From Gammaproteobacteria bacterium (GTDB lineage Bacteria; Pseudomonadota; Gammaproteobacteria; JABXHR01), in the NCBI GenBank assembly GCA_013373515.1, contig JABXHR010000085.1:1-50713 (forward strand): DNA of 50,713 nucleotides, written 5' to 3'. The notes beneath the pieces are model-generated. The model saw nothing but the letters and a program-made list of their open reading frames with translations. It was not told where the DNA came from and did no database searches. A program made the translations under genes and the position numbers. Positions 1 through 9,379 of the stretch are shown piece by piece (position 1 is the first letter of the stretch; each line of letters opens with the position of its first letter).

Positions 1-151
1 CGAGCTCGAGCGCTTCAAAGCAGCGGCCGGATACCAACGCCCAGAATGGGACGATTTCAAGAAAGACCTCGCTGGGTCATTGGCCAAGTTCGACGAACTC
101 TTAGAGGCGTCAAAGACCACTAACCCGCGCTACTACGTCGACAACGTCTAA
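1..151 (+). CDS. TRAP transporter substrate-binding protein, C-terminal end (partial)
   Basis: The window opens inside this gene; the reading frame starts at base 2 and ends at TAA 149-151, giving the last 49 residues. The tail is charged and helical and ends in YYVDNV, which resembles the end of DctP-type periplasmic solute receptors of TRAP transporters. The assignment rests mostly on context: genes for the small (DctQ) and large (DctM) TRAP membrane subunits follow directly on the same strand, and P-Q-M is the usual gene order. The protein would bind a carboxylate-type ligand in the periplasm and deliver it to DctQM. The ligand cannot be told from this fragment. Confidence 0.7.
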   Translation, partial: ELERFKAAAGYQRPEWDDFKKDLAGSLAKFDELLEASKTTNPRYYVDNV

Positions 152-208
152 ACGACACAGACCCAGGGGCGCCCATTGCGCCCCGTGTCATCTGCATTGG
201 AAAAGATC

Positions 209-715
209 ATGTTGCAGTTTTTGAATAAAAATCTAGAACGTTGGCTGATGCTTGGCTTCTACCTTTATATCGTGGTGGTGGTCTTCGTCGAAGTCATTAG
301 ACGCTTCGTATTCAACTACTCTTCCATTTGGGGCGAAGAAACCGCCCGCTATGCCTTTGTATATTTGGTTTGGATTGGCGCCGCAGCTGCGGTTACCGAC
401 CGCGCGCATATACGGATTGATGTGGTCTTTTCGATGGTGCCGCAGAAAGCCAAAAATTGGCTCTATGTGTTTGGCGATGTTTTGATGCTGACATTCGCCT
501 GTATTGCGTTTTATTACTCAGCCGAGTCCCTAATGTCTTCTTTGAAATTCGGCTCCTCAACCTTTGGCCTCAGAATCAATACTGCTTGGTTTACGGCCGC
601 AGTTCCACTTGGCTTTCTGTTGATCGCCATTCGACTGATCCAATCCATACGCCGAGACATCAGCGACATCCGTGCTGGCAAGCCTGTCTTTACCGGCAAA
701 GCCATGTTTAGTTAG
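209..715 (+). CDS. TRAP transporter small permease subunit (DctQ family)
   Basis: Small membrane subunit of a tripartite ATP-independent periplasmic transporter, pairing with the DctM subunit encoded next. The product is about 168 residues with four hydrophobic segments, and shows the family features of an early E-V-I-R-R-F-V-F stretch after the first helix and a W-G-E-E-T-A-R-Y motif before the second. ATG 209 is preceded by GGAAAAG at 199-205, though close to it. An upstream in-frame TTG at 176 with AGGGG at 165-169 would add 11 residues and cannot be excluded. The gene lies 57 bases after the receptor gene and 9 bases before dctM, so it sits in one operon. Confidence 0.9.
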   Translation: MLQFLNKNLERWLMLGFYLYIVVVVFVEVIRRFVFNYSSIWGEETARYAFVYLVWIGAAAAVTDRAHIRIDVVFSMVPQKAKNWLYVFGDVLMLTFACIAFYYSAESLMSSLKFGSSTFGLRINTAWFTAAVPLGFLLIAIRLIQSIRRDISDIRAGKPVFTGKAMFS

Positions 716-724
716 GAGAAATCA

Positions 725-2032
725 ATGCTTTACGCTGCACCCGAAGCCGCAGTTGACTGGGGCTGGGAAATTACCGCACCGCTGGTGTTGATTGTCGTGC
801 TATTGGGTCTGGGCGTTCCAATGTGGGTGGCTATGGGCATTGGCTCTGTCCTACTGCTCGCCTTTACAGGTACGCTGCCGGTTGCACTGATCGGCGAAAG
901 TTTATTTGAAGGCATGGATGCATTTGCGCTGATCGCTGTGCCTTTGTTTATATTGACCGGCGACGCCTTGGTTCGTACCGGCCTATCCAACCGCCTTTTA
1001 GACATTGCCGCGGCCACCACTGGCAGCCTAAGAGCTGGTTTTGGCTCTGCCACCGTACTCGGCTGTGGGTTCTTTTCTTGTATCTCCGGCTCAGATGCCG
1101 CAGGCTGTGCCGCCGTTGGCCGGATGACAGTCGATCGACTGGTCGAATCGGGATATCCCAAAGCCTACGCTAGCGCGCTGGTCGCCTCGGGTGCCTGTAC
1201 CGGGATATTAATTCCGCCGTCCATTGCTTACATCGTGATTGGATTGGTGCTCGGCGTCCCTAGCGCCACACTGTTTACAGCCGCCATTATCCCGGGGATC
1301 ATGGTGCTCGGCACGATCATGCTGTCAAATGCAGCACTCAATCGAGTCTATGGATACGAAAACTCCACCACCAAATTTAGCTTTTACGTCTGGCGCAATG
1401 CTATCTGGGACGGCAAGTACGCGCTACTCGTTCCGCTCATCATTTTGGGCGGGATCTATTCGGGCATTTTTACCCCCACTGAGGCGGCGGCCATTGCAGT
1501 GGTCACCACCATTTTCATTGGCTTCGCCATTGGCACTCTAAAGCCAGGCGACTTACCCGAAATGCTCATCAGCTCGGCCAAAGTCAACGGTGTCATCTTG
1601 CCTACGGTAGCTTTGTCATTACCATTGGCCGAGGCCATCGGTGCGATAGGCATACCGCAAGCGATTATCGAAAGCATGCTCAGCCTGACCGAAAACCGCG
1701 CGATTATCATTTTGCTGATGATGATGATCTTTATCGTGGCGGGCTGCGTGATGGAAGCCGTGCCCAATATCGTACTGATTGCGCCTGTTCTGTTTCCGCT
1801 GGCCAATGAAATTGGAATGGACGATATCCATTTTTGCATCATGATGGTCACCTCGCTTGGTATCGGATTTGTTACGCCACCAATCGGTCTAAACCTCTTT
1901 GTCATCACCGGTATTACCGGCGAGCCCATCATGAAAGTCGCCACCTATGCCGCGCCCTTCGTACTGGCCATGCTGGTTGTCGCGTTTATTCTGGCCTATG
2001 TTCCCTGGTTCTCAATGGTGTTAATTTCATAA
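725..2032 (+). CDS. TRAP transporter large permease subunit (DctM family)
   Basis: Large membrane subunit that forms the sodium-coupled transport path of the TRAP system. The 435-residue product is hydrophobic throughout, with about 12 predicted helices, the usual length for DctM. Family signatures include MDAFALIAVPLFILTGDAL near residue 65, a G-C-G-F-F-S-C-I-S-G-S segment near residue 114, and FTPTEAAAIAV near residue 250. The start ATG follows the sequence TAGGAGAA, whose GGAG is a good ribosome-binding site overlapping the end of dctQ. A hairpin follows the stop, so this is the last gene of the operon. The substrate is unknown; C4-dicarboxylates and other organic acids are common for the family. 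Confidence 0.94.
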   Translation: MLYAAPEAAVDWGWEITAPLVLIVVLLGLGVPMWVAMGIGSVLLLAFTGTLPVALIGESLFEGMDAFALIAVPLFILTGDALVRTGLSNRLLDIAAATTGSLRAGFGSATVLGCGFFSCISGSDAAGCAAVGRMTVDRLVESGYPKAYASALVASGACTGILIPPSIAYIVIGLVLGVPSATLFTAAIIPGIMVLGTIMLSNAALNRVYGYENSTTKFSFYVWRNAIWDGKYALLVPLIILGGIYSGIFTPTEAAAIAVVTTIFIGFAIGTLKPGDLPEMLISSAKVNGVILPTVALSLPLAEAIGAIGIPQAIIESMLSLTENRAIIILLMMMIFIVAGCVMEAVPNIVLIAPVLFPLANEIGMDDIHFCIMMVTSLGIGFVTPPIGLNLFVITGITGEPIMKVATYAAPFVLAMLVVAFILAYVPWFSMVLIS

Positions 2033-2045
2033 CACCAATACTGTG

Positions 2046-2073
2046 CCCGAGCATCGCGCTCGGGTCTCATTTA
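2046..2073 (+). terminator. Hairpin after TRAP operon
   Basis: CCCGAGC at 2046-2052 pairs perfectly with GCTCGGG at 2058-2064 around a five-base loop, followed by a short T-containing run (TCTCATTT). It lies 13 bases after the dctM stop, as expected for a rho-independent terminator, although the T tract is weak. Confidence 0.65.
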
Positions 2074-2192
2074 GCTCGACTACACCATCCATTGCCCCAC
2101 TGATCGAATTGCCCCCTGAAGTTCACAGCGATTTGCGAAGAATTGTGCACCGTGGCGGTTTAAACTAACCGGATATTCACGAGAGCCAAGCG

Positions 2193-3359
2193 ATGAGCAA
2201 ATTCGACGAAATCATTGAACGACGCGGCACCCACTCAATGAAGTGGGACAATATGCAAAACGCCCTCGGCGTATCGCCAGACCAAGGCTTGGCTATGTGG
2301 GTGGCCGACATGGATTTTCGGCCCCCCGCCAGTGTCCAACAGGCGTTGGAAGCGCAAATTGCTCACGGTGTCTACGGTTATTTCGGCGATCCAAGCGACG
2401 CCAATCACGCGGTACAGTGGTGGATGCAACAACGCCACCAATGGGCAATCGAGACCGACTGGATTTCCCACACTCACGGCCTAGTCAACGGTACCGCGCT
2501 TTGCTTACAAGCCTTCACACAACCGGACGACGGCGTATTACTGCTGACTCCGGTGTATCACGCCTTTGCGCGCACCATCAAAGCCATGGGCCGCCAAGTG
2601 GTGGAATGTCCGCTGCCGATCATTGAGGGTCAGTATCAAATCGATATGCAGCGCTATGAGGCGCAGATGACCGGTCAGGAATCGATGCTGATTCTGTGTT
2701 CGCCGCACAATCCGGGTGGCAGAGTATGGACGCGCGAAGAGTTGCAAGACGTGATCGCATTCTGTCAGCGCCACAACCTGCTGTTGGTCTCAGATGAGAT
2801 TCATCACGATCTGGTCATGCCGGGCCACAAGCATCACGTGCTGGCCACCCTCGATGACGCTGACCCAGCGCACACCGTCACCCTCAGCGCCACCACCAAG
2901 AGCTTCAACTTGGCGGGCGGATTGACGGGACAAGTGATTATTGCCGACGCAGCACTGCGCGAAAAATTTCGCCAAACCACGCTCGCCTATGGCATCTCCC
3001 CCAATGCCTTCGGCATGCACATGATTCCAGCCGCCTACTCCGAGGCCGGCGCAGCATGGATTGACGAACTGATGGCCTATATTGCTGAAAATCAGCGTCT
3101 ATTTAATGCTGCGATTGACGGTATCGACGGCCTCACGGCAATGCCACTGCAGTCCACTTACCTGTCGTGGGTCGACTTGAATCAGCACCCCAAGGGTGCC
3201 GACGAAGTGGCGAGAATCATCAAGGAAGCGGCTCAAATTGCCGCCAACGTGGGCAGCACCTTTGGTGCCGGTGGCGAAGGGTTTTTAAGGTTCAATCTGG
3301 CCACCCCACGAGCCCGCGTCACTGATGCCATCAACCGATTACAAAACGCGCTGGGGTAA
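2193..3359 (+). CDS. PatB/MalY-type C-S lyase (cystathionine beta-lyase-like)
   Basis: PLP-dependent fold-type I enzyme of the MalY/PatB family, which cleaves C-S bonds of cystathionine, cysteine or cysteine conjugates. The 388-residue length is typical. Visible signatures are the opening stretch with R-R-G-T-H-S-M-K-W-D, MWVADMDF near residue 35, the PLP-aspartate region SDEIHHDLV near residue 203, and TKSFNLAGG near residue 235, whose lysine should hold PLP. ATG 2193 follows GAGAG. The next gene starts two bases after the stop, so the two are probably cotranscribed. The exact thiol substrate cannot be read from the sequence; calling it MetC-equivalent would be inference. Confidence 0.9.
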   Translation: MSKFDEIIERRGTHSMKWDNMQNALGVSPDQGLAMWVADMDFRPPASVQQALEAQIAHGVYGYFGDPSDANHAVQWWMQQRHQWAIETDWISHTHGLVNGTALCLQAFTQPDDGVLLLTPVYHAFARTIKAMGRQVVECPLPIIEGQYQIDMQRYEAQMTGQESMLILCSPHNPGGRVWTREELQDVIAFCQRHNLLLVSDEIHHDLVMPGHKHHVLATLDDADPAHTVTLSATTKSFNLAGGLTGQVIIADAALREKFRQTTLAYGISPNAFGMHMIPAAYSEAGAAWIDELMAYIAENQRLFNAAIDGIDGLTAMPLQSTYLSWVDLNQHPKGADEVARIIKEAAQIAANVGSTFGAGGEGFLRFNLATPRARVTDAINRLQNALG

Positions 3360-3361
3360 GC

Positions 3362-4861
3362 TTGCAACCAATTCTTCTGTGCACGCTGAATGCAAAGTAC
3401 TCGCACGCTTCTTTGGGCCTGCGCTATCTGTACGCCAACTTGGGCGATCTGCAGACTGACGCGAAAATGGTCGAATTTACGATCAACCAGCGACCACTGG
3501 ATATCGTGGAGCAAATCATCGCGCACTCACCAGAGATCGTCAGCTTCGGGGTCTATATCTGGAATATCAGTGAGACCACAGACGTCGTCACACTGCTACG
3601 CGCCGTTCGCCCTGATATCAAGCTCATTGTCGGCGGCCCCGAAGTCAGCTACGAGTTTGAGTCGAGCCCATTACAGCCCTTGGTCGACTTCTGCATTCAA
3701 GGACCGGGTGAAATTGCACTGACTCAGCTGTGTCATCAGTTGCGCGCAAACCAAGCCCCTCCGTCGCAAATCATTGCCGGTGTCCAGCCAGATCTAAAGT
3801 CGCTGGTATTGCCCTATCGCTATTATGACGACGATGATTTAAAGCAACGCATCGTCTATGTTGAAGCCTCGCGCGGCTGTCCATTTAAATGCGAATTTTG
3901 TCTATCTTCGCTCGACAAAACCGCCTATCCCTTTGATCTGGATACATTCTTGGCAGAGATGGATCGGTTATGGCATCGCGGCCTTCGCAGCTACAAATTC
4001 GTCGATCGCACCTTCAATCTCAAGGTAGCGACCACGCTTAAGATTCTCGACTTTTTCCTCGAGCGCATCGATGAGAACACCTTTTTGCATTTTGAGCTCA
4101 TCCCAGATCATTTGCCCGATACGCTGAAAACCAAAATTGCCGAATTTCCAGCGGGTAGCTTGCAATTCGAAATCGGCATTCAAAGTTTCGATGAGTCGAC
4201 TCAAACTCGTATCAGTCGTCGACAAAACAACGAAAAATCAAAGCAAAACTTGGCATGGCTTCGTGAAAACACACAGGCACACTTGCACACCGATTTAATA
4301 TTTGGACTGCCAGGCGAAGACATGAATACCTTCGCCGATGGATTTGATCAGCTGGTGGCACTCAATCCCCACGAAATTCAGCTCGGTATTCTCAAGCGCC
4401 TACGTGGCACGCCAATCATTCGCCACACGGATGAATATCAAATGGTCTACAACCCAGCGGCGCCTTATAACATCTTGCAAAGCGACTGCGTGAGCTTCGA
4501 ACAGCTGCAGCAAATCAATCGCTTCGCGCGCTATTGGGATTTGATTGCCAACTCGGGCCGCTTTGAGCACAGCTTGCCCTTAATCCTGAGCGACCGCCCC
4601 TTCTGGCGATTCTGGGCCTTGAGCAATTCCATCTGGCAACACAGCCAACAAACCCACAAAATCGCCTTACCACGCCTGTTTAAACTGCTCAACACCATTG
4701 TGCCCAGCACTTTAGACGTGGATGCCGGCACACTGGAACAAGCACTATTGGCAGACTATGCCAAGTCGGGGCAAAAAGGCGAAATTCCGTTTAAAGCGGG
4801 TATGACGCAAAAGCAAAACCTTGCCGCCAACGCTCGCCAGCGGCGTCATCTTACTTCTTGA
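3362..4861 (+). CDS. B12-binding-domain radical SAM protein (DUF4080 type)
   Basis: The 499-residue product has an N-terminal cobalamin-binding-like region (opening ILLCTLNAKYSHASLGLRYL, then VGGPEVSYEFE near residue 91), followed by a radical SAM core with the cluster motif RGCPFKCEFC (C-x3-C-x2-C) near residue 172. The C-terminal third resembles DUF4080. Such proteins use S-adenosylmethionine and a 4Fe-4S cluster, often for methylation or anaerobic-type chemistry; the substrate is unknown. The start is a TTG two bases after the C-S lyase stop, with GGGG five bases before it. The last 11 bases overlap the convergent end of the GGDEF-EAL gene. Confidence 0.87.
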   Translation: MQPILLCTLNAKYSHASLGLRYLYANLGDLQTDAKMVEFTINQRPLDIVEQIIAHSPEIVSFGVYIWNISETTDVVTLLRAVRPDIKLIVGGPEVSYEFESSPLQPLVDFCIQGPGEIALTQLCHQLRANQAPPSQIIAGVQPDLKSLVLPYRYYDDDDLKQRIVYVEASRGCPFKCEFCLSSLDKTAYPFDLDTFLAEMDRLWHRGLRSYKFVDRTFNLKVATTLKILDFFLERIDENTFLHFELIPDHLPDTLKTKIAEFPAGSLQFEIGIQSFDESTQTRISRRQNNEKSKQNLAWLRENTQAHLHTDLIFGLPGEDMNTFADGFDQLVALNPHEIQLGILKRLRGTPIIRHTDEYQMVYNPAAPYNILQSDCVSFEQLQQINRFARYWDLIANSGRFEHSLPLILSDRPFWRFWALSNSIWQHSQQTHKIALPRLFKLLNTIVPSTLDVDAGTLEQALLADYAKSGQKGEIPFKAGMTQKQNLAANARQRRHLTS

Positions 4862-7100
4862 CGCGTGTGAAATGATCCGCCTCACGGCGGCGCATATTAA
4901 AGAGCTCGGGCACAGAGGCTGTTTCAGCCATCGGAACTGGCCGCCCGAGCAAGAAACCCTGTAATTTGTCGATCTTGAATTCTTGGGCCAGCCGCAAATG
5001 GGCAGGCGTAGATACACCCTCGACCACCAATTGCGCGCCCAATTTCCGCCCCAACTCCACAGCCGACTGGAACGCAGCAGAGGAACCCGACACGGCCGAG
5101 TCGATCAAGGTACGATCGATTTTCAGGGTTTCAATCGGCAAATCGCCCACTCGACTCATTGAAGTATAGCCAGTGCCAAAGTCATCTAAGGCCACAGAAT
5201 AACCATAGGCGCGCAGTTTAAAGATCGCCTCACTCAGATCCGACAAATCCGCATCGTCCTCAATGATTTCAATGGTGGTTTTTTCGACCTCTCGCCCGGC
5301 CGCTTGTAACCAACCATGTAGAAGCTTGATTGAATCCGGACGCGAGATCCAATGCGGATTGACGTTAATGGCAATTTTGTGATTTTTTACTCGCTCTGGC
5401 AGTGCGCGCAAGCTCATCACAAGCTTTTCAGTTAATTGCTCTTCTAGATTGTCATTTTTGACCACGTCCAAGAACCGGTCTGGCGTCAGGATTTGACCAT
5501 TCTTACGGTCATACAAACGTGCCAGTGCCTCGAAGGAATCAAGCCGCCCATTGAGCTGGTATATAGGCTGCAAATGCACGGGAATAATCGGTTCTTCGAG
5601 AGCCACCAAAACTCTCTGCCGACGCCATTGACGATTTTCAACTTCAGACGCGATGTGGGTGCTGGCCACCACACCCAATCTTTCACGCTTCGCCTGATAC
5701 ATCGCTGTGTCAGCCGCTCTGACCAGCTCATCCACGTTGGCATAGCCATCGCCTGCAATGCCAACCGTCACAGTGACATAAATTCTGCTGCCGCCGACAT
5801 CATGCCAACCGCACAGCATTTCGCGCAATCGCCGCCCGCGCAGCTCAATATCAATATCATCATGCTTAAACAGCACCACAAATTCATCACCACCAATGCG
5901 AGCACAGGCTAAACAAGCGCGATTTTGCAGACCTCTGGCGATCTTGATTAAGATTTCATCGCCGCCCTGATGACCCAGAAAGTCATTAACTGCCTTGAAA
6001 TCATCGACGTCGATGTAAGCCATGCCAATTTGCTCAATCGGCTGATCGTCGAGCCAGGTTAGCAAACCTCGCCGATTGAAAATTCCGGTCAGTTCGTCAT
6101 GTAGCGCCTCTTGCCGCGAGCGTTCGTGATGGCGTGCTTCATCGCGCAGCAAAAATATAATGCGCAACACCAAGGCAGTAGTGCCAGTGGTAGCGGCAAC
6201 CACCAGTGAAATCAAGCTAGGATCACGCCCAGTGAAATGGGCTATCGTTAAGGCGGCCGGTGTGCTCAGGAGCACCACCACACATCCAAATATCAGCAAT
6301 CGATTGACCGTCGGACGACGACGTCGCGGCTCTTTGTAGCGCGGCGGGCGAAATGCCAATGGCATGGCAAAGACACCGCAGAAATTGTAGAAAAATAAAC
6401 TGACACGATCCCCAAGCGCTAGATATTGCGAATCTGGATAGGTGTGCCCGAAAAACTGCAACGCAAAATACCCAGCAAGCGTAATCGCCATGCCCATATC
6501 GAGAAGGTGCTTATTGCGATCTGCAATTGAATAAAATCCAAATCCAATGGCCACAGGAATTGCCCCTAAAAAGCTCACCAAGCCAATAAAAGACACAAGC
6601 CCAGGCACGCCACTACGCGAGACCATTGCCACCACATCGGGATAGAACAACAACATGGCAAACAGCCAAAAGCCGACATAAACCAAAATGAGATCGACAG
6701 CAAAACCATTTGAGTTGGTGCGGTACTCATATTCACGCACGGCCTCAACGGTATAGGCGGTTGCCGTCAAGCTAGCCACAATTTCCGCAATGGCACCATA
6801 GCTCATGTCGAATGCGCCCCACTCCGCCAATACATAAACCAAGTGGGATAATGGATACGCCACCGCAAGCGCAATGATCAGTTTGAAATTGCCATTTTTC
6901 CGCCGCTCGGGGTTGAGCAGATTAATCAGCGCATACCCCGTGTACATAAAGCTCACCAGAAATACCGCTGTACGGCCGTATTCCAATGGACGAGCGATAT
7001 GTACCAGCGCAGCGACCAACGCAGTGATCACACACCACATAAACGTCCAATCGGTCGTGTTTTCAAACTCGTCGGTGTCAATCAGGGGATTGCTTGCCAT
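4851..7100 (-). CDS. Membrane GGDEF-EAL protein (second of tandem pair)
   Basis: Cyclic-di-GMP enzyme of 749 residues. About 320 N-terminal residues form a membrane region with roughly eight hydrophobic helices, followed by a GGDEF domain (IGGDEFVVLF near residue 402) and an EAL domain (FEALARL near residue 523). The EAL domain keeps the residues of active phosphodiesterases: INVNPHW, IEIIEDD, DDFGTGYTS, LKIDRTLI, VVEGV and QGFLLGRP. The inhibitory I-site R-x-x-D before GGDEF reads RACL, so product inhibition is probably absent. The start ATG shares one base with the stop of the upstream paralogue (TAATG), implying translational coupling. No known sensor family is recognised in the membrane part. 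Confidence 0.92.
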   Translation of the reverse strand: MASNPLIDTDEFENTTDWTFMWCVITALVAALVHIARPLEYGRTAVFLVSFMYTGYALINLLNPERRKNGNFKLIIALAVAYPLSHLVYVLAEWGAFDMSYGAIAEIVASLTATAYTVEAVREYEYRTNSNGFAVDLILVYVGFWLFAMLLFYPDVVAMVSRSGVPGLVSFIGLVSFLGAIPVAIGFGFYSIADRNKHLLDMGMAITLAGYFALQFFGHTYPDSQYLALGDRVSLFFYNFCGVFAMPLAFRPPRYKEPRRRRPTVNRLLIFGCVVVLLSTPAALTIAHFTGRDPSLISLVVAATTGTTALVLRIIFLLRDEARHHERSRQEALHDELTGIFNRRGLLTWLDDQPIEQIGMAYIDVDDFKAVNDFLGHQGGDEILIKIARGLQNRACLACARIGGDEFVVLFKHDDIDIELRGRRLREMLCGWHDVGGSRIYVTVTVGIAGDGYANVDELVRAADTAMYQAKRERLGVVASTHIASEVENRQWRRQRVLVALEEPIIPVHLQPIYQLNGRLDSFEALARLYDRKNGQILTPDRFLDVVKNDNLEEQLTEKLVMSLRALPERVKNHKIAINVNPHWISRPDSIKLLHGWLQAAGREVEKTTIEIIEDDADLSDLSEAIFKLRAYGYSVALDDFGTGYTSMSRVGDLPIETLKIDRTLIDSAVSGSSAAFQSAVELGRKLGAQLVVEGVSTPAHLRLAQEFKIDKLQGFLLGRPVPMAETASVPELFNMRRREADHFTRVKK

Positions 7101-9379
7101 TAGCTCACACTCGCATGCCCGAAGCTGGAACTTTGTGGCCGCAAACTCATTGAGAAGCGCTGAGGCACTAGGTGCGCCTCAGAAACTGGCACTGGACGGC
7201 TAAACAAAAAGCCCTGGACATAATCCACTTGGTACATCTGCACCGCCATCAGATGTGCAGGCGTTGCGACACCCTCAGCCACAACGGACGCCCCCATCTT
7301 GTGGGCGAATTGAATGGCGCTTTGCAGTGCGGCATTAGAGCCAGTGGCCGCCGCATCAATAATGGCGCGGTCAATTTTTATGTGATCGATCTTAAAATCA
7401 CCCAAGCGGCTCAAAGAGGTGTAGCCCGTGCCAAAGTCATCCAGCGCAATCTGATAACCAATGGCTCGCAAATAGTAAATTGCATCGTGCAAGCCGTCGG
7501 TGCGATCTTCGTCTTCGATAATTTCAATGATGGTCTTGTGTGGTTTGCGCCCTGCCCTAATCAACCAGCGATGCAATGTCTCGGCATTTTCTTTCAAGGC
7601 TAGCCAACTGGGCGATACATTTATTGAGATGGTATACCTCGCCACGCTGGAGTGGATGTTACCTAACCCGGAGATCAGCAGTTGCGTGAGCTGATGCTCT
7701 AAACCATCTGATTTGACCGTCGGTAAGAATTTCTCCGGCGTCAGCATCTGCCCAGTTTCAACATCAAATAAACGAGACAGTGCCTCAAAACCCGCCAACT
7801 CTCCGGCCATGTCATAAACAGGCTGCAAATGCACCGGAATGGAATCGACATCCAGCGCACGCACCACCTGCTGACGTCGATGTAGGCGGCTACTGAGCTG
7901 ATGATGATCCAGCGACGCCGAATGGGCATAGCCCAAACGCTCATGTTTGGCGTGATACATCGCCAGATCTGCTGCACGCAATATAGACTCTGAACTTCGG
8001 TGACCGAATCCACTGATTCCTACGGTGGCCGTGACATAAATATTTTGCTGCCCAATTTTTCGCCAGCCACACAGCCGCGTGCGCAACTGCAGGCCAACCT
8101 GTGTCAGCGGTTCCTCACCTTGCTCGTAGGCCACCACAAACTCATCACCACCCAAACGTGCTGCTGCAGCGCAGTTCTCGCGGCGCAGGATATCTGCCAC
8201 CATGGTCAACACTTTATCGCCGCCTTGATGACCGAGAAAATCATTGGTTGCCTTAAAATCATCGATGTCGATAAAAGCGAGACTGTATTTTTCCACCGGC
8301 TGACTATCCAACCACTTCAACAATCCACGGCGATTGAGAAGGCCGGTCAAATCATCGGTAAGTGCATCGCGGCGAGATGCCCTGTGCTCTTGCACTTCAT
8401 TAAGCAGCAGCAAAACAATGCGAATCACCAATAGACTGGTTGCGATCGTGGAGGCAATGACCGTTGGGATCAGGCCCGGTGTACGATCGAAGAGATATCC
8501 GAGAATGACTGATAATGGCAAGCCAATCACCACGATTGCGCTACCCACCACCAGTAGGCCGTTGTAGCCAGATCGCTTGACCACCTTGGTCGGTGCGAGC
8601 CTTGGCGGATTGGCGACCACGGCAACCGCAATAATGGCGCTCCATGCGTAACCGACATACCCGATTCGATTCCACCACTCGATCATCGGCGATGCCGGAT
8701 AAGCGATTATCAAAAAATTGAGCAAAAAGAATACAGAGATACAAATCGACAGCATCCCGTCGAGTATATGAGTACGCATATCAGCGACTCTAAACGCCAT
8801 GGCAGCCAATGCCAGAGGGATCGAGGCCAGCAAAGTGCTCATATTGATTGCGGCGATTAAGCCTGTGTGGCCACTTTTCTCGATTGCGACTTCGATGTCT
8901 GGCAGTAGCAATAACGTCAGCGGCAATATAAAGCCAAAGTAGGTGACCATTAGATCGACCGCCACGCCCCGCAAACCTGAGACCTTCTCATAGAGATCGA
9001 CCGTGGCCAGCACGAATACCAATGCGCCAGTGCATGCCGCCAGCTCTAGGTAAGAACCAAGATCACGACTATCCACCACACCCCATTCGTTTAGCGCATA
9101 GCCAAAGTGACCCAATGGGTAAGTCAGGAGTAGAGACCAGACCATGCTGGTTTTGCGTGGGTTTCTCCAGTCTCGCAAACCGCCGAAATAGGCTGCTGTG
9201 ATTCCAGTCATCAGCGTAATGCCAAGCATATAGGTGCGGCTGAGCTCTATGGGACGCCAAAACGCCAGTGCCATCGAGGCGAGCAAACTTGCGAAAAATA
9301 CGGCTGGCCAGAACATCTGCGGCAAGCTAATGCTTTTCGACAGACGACTGTGATCCGATTTTTCGTTGCGCTGACTCAT
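7100..9379 (-). CDS. Membrane GGDEF-EAL protein (first of tandem pair)
   Basis: Paralogue of the following gene with the same design: about eight membrane helices in the first 330 residues, then GGDEF (LGGDEFVVAY near residue 410) and EAL (FEALSRL near residue 531) domains, 759 residues in all. EAL catalytic motifs are present (INVSPSW, IEIIEDED, DDFGTGYTS, IKIDRAII, VAEGV, QGFLFSRP), so phosphodiesterase activity is plausible. The four residues at the I-site position are ENCA, so the site is lost. The ATG has AGGGA five bases upstream. The two proteins are alike in layout and in many motifs, which indicates an old tandem duplication. The promoter should lie in the gap above 9379. Confidence 0.92.
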   Translation of the reverse strand: MSQRNEKSDHSRLSKSISLPQMFWPAVFFASLLASMALAFWRPIELSRTYMLGITLMTGITAAYFGGLRDWRNPRKTSMVWSLLLTYPLGHFGYALNEWGVVDSRDLGSYLELAACTGALVFVLATVDLYEKVSGLRGVAVDLMVTYFGFILPLTLLLLPDIEVAIEKSGHTGLIAAINMSTLLASIPLALAAMAFRVADMRTHILDGMLSICISVFFLLNFLIIAYPASPMIEWWNRIGYVGYAWSAIIAVAVVANPPRLAPTKVVKRSGYNGLLVVGSAIVVIGLPLSVILGYLFDRTPGLIPTVIASTIATSLLVIRIVLLLLNEVQEHRASRRDALTDDLTGLLNRRGLLKWLDSQPVEKYSLAFIDIDDFKATNDFLGHQGGDKVLTMVADILRRENCAAAARLGGDEFVVAYEQGEEPLTQVGLQLRTRLCGWRKIGQQNIYVTATVGISGFGHRSSESILRAADLAMYHAKHERLGYAHSASLDHHQLSSRLHRRQQVVRALDVDSIPVHLQPVYDMAGELAGFEALSRLFDVETGQMLTPEKFLPTVKSDGLEHQLTQLLISGLGNIHSSVARYTISINVSPSWLALKENAETLHRWLIRAGRKPHKTIIEIIEDEDRTDGLHDAIYYLRAIGYQIALDDFGTGYTSLSRLGDFKIDHIKIDRAIIDAAATGSNAALQSAIQFAHKMGASVVAEGVATPAHLMAVQMYQVDYVQGFLFSRPVPVSEAHLVPQRFSMSLRPQSSSFGHASVS

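Noticed and set aside
730-1944. Long minus-strand open frames of 143 and 162 codons inside dctM
   Set aside because: They lie opposite a complete, well-recognised permease gene; their composition (Ser, Ile and Met rich, no domain) is what a hydrophobic gene gives on its antisense strand.
8000-8434. Plus-strand frame of 144 codons opposite the first GGDEF-EAL gene
   Set aside because: Lies over the GGDEF domain on the other strand, and has no family features.
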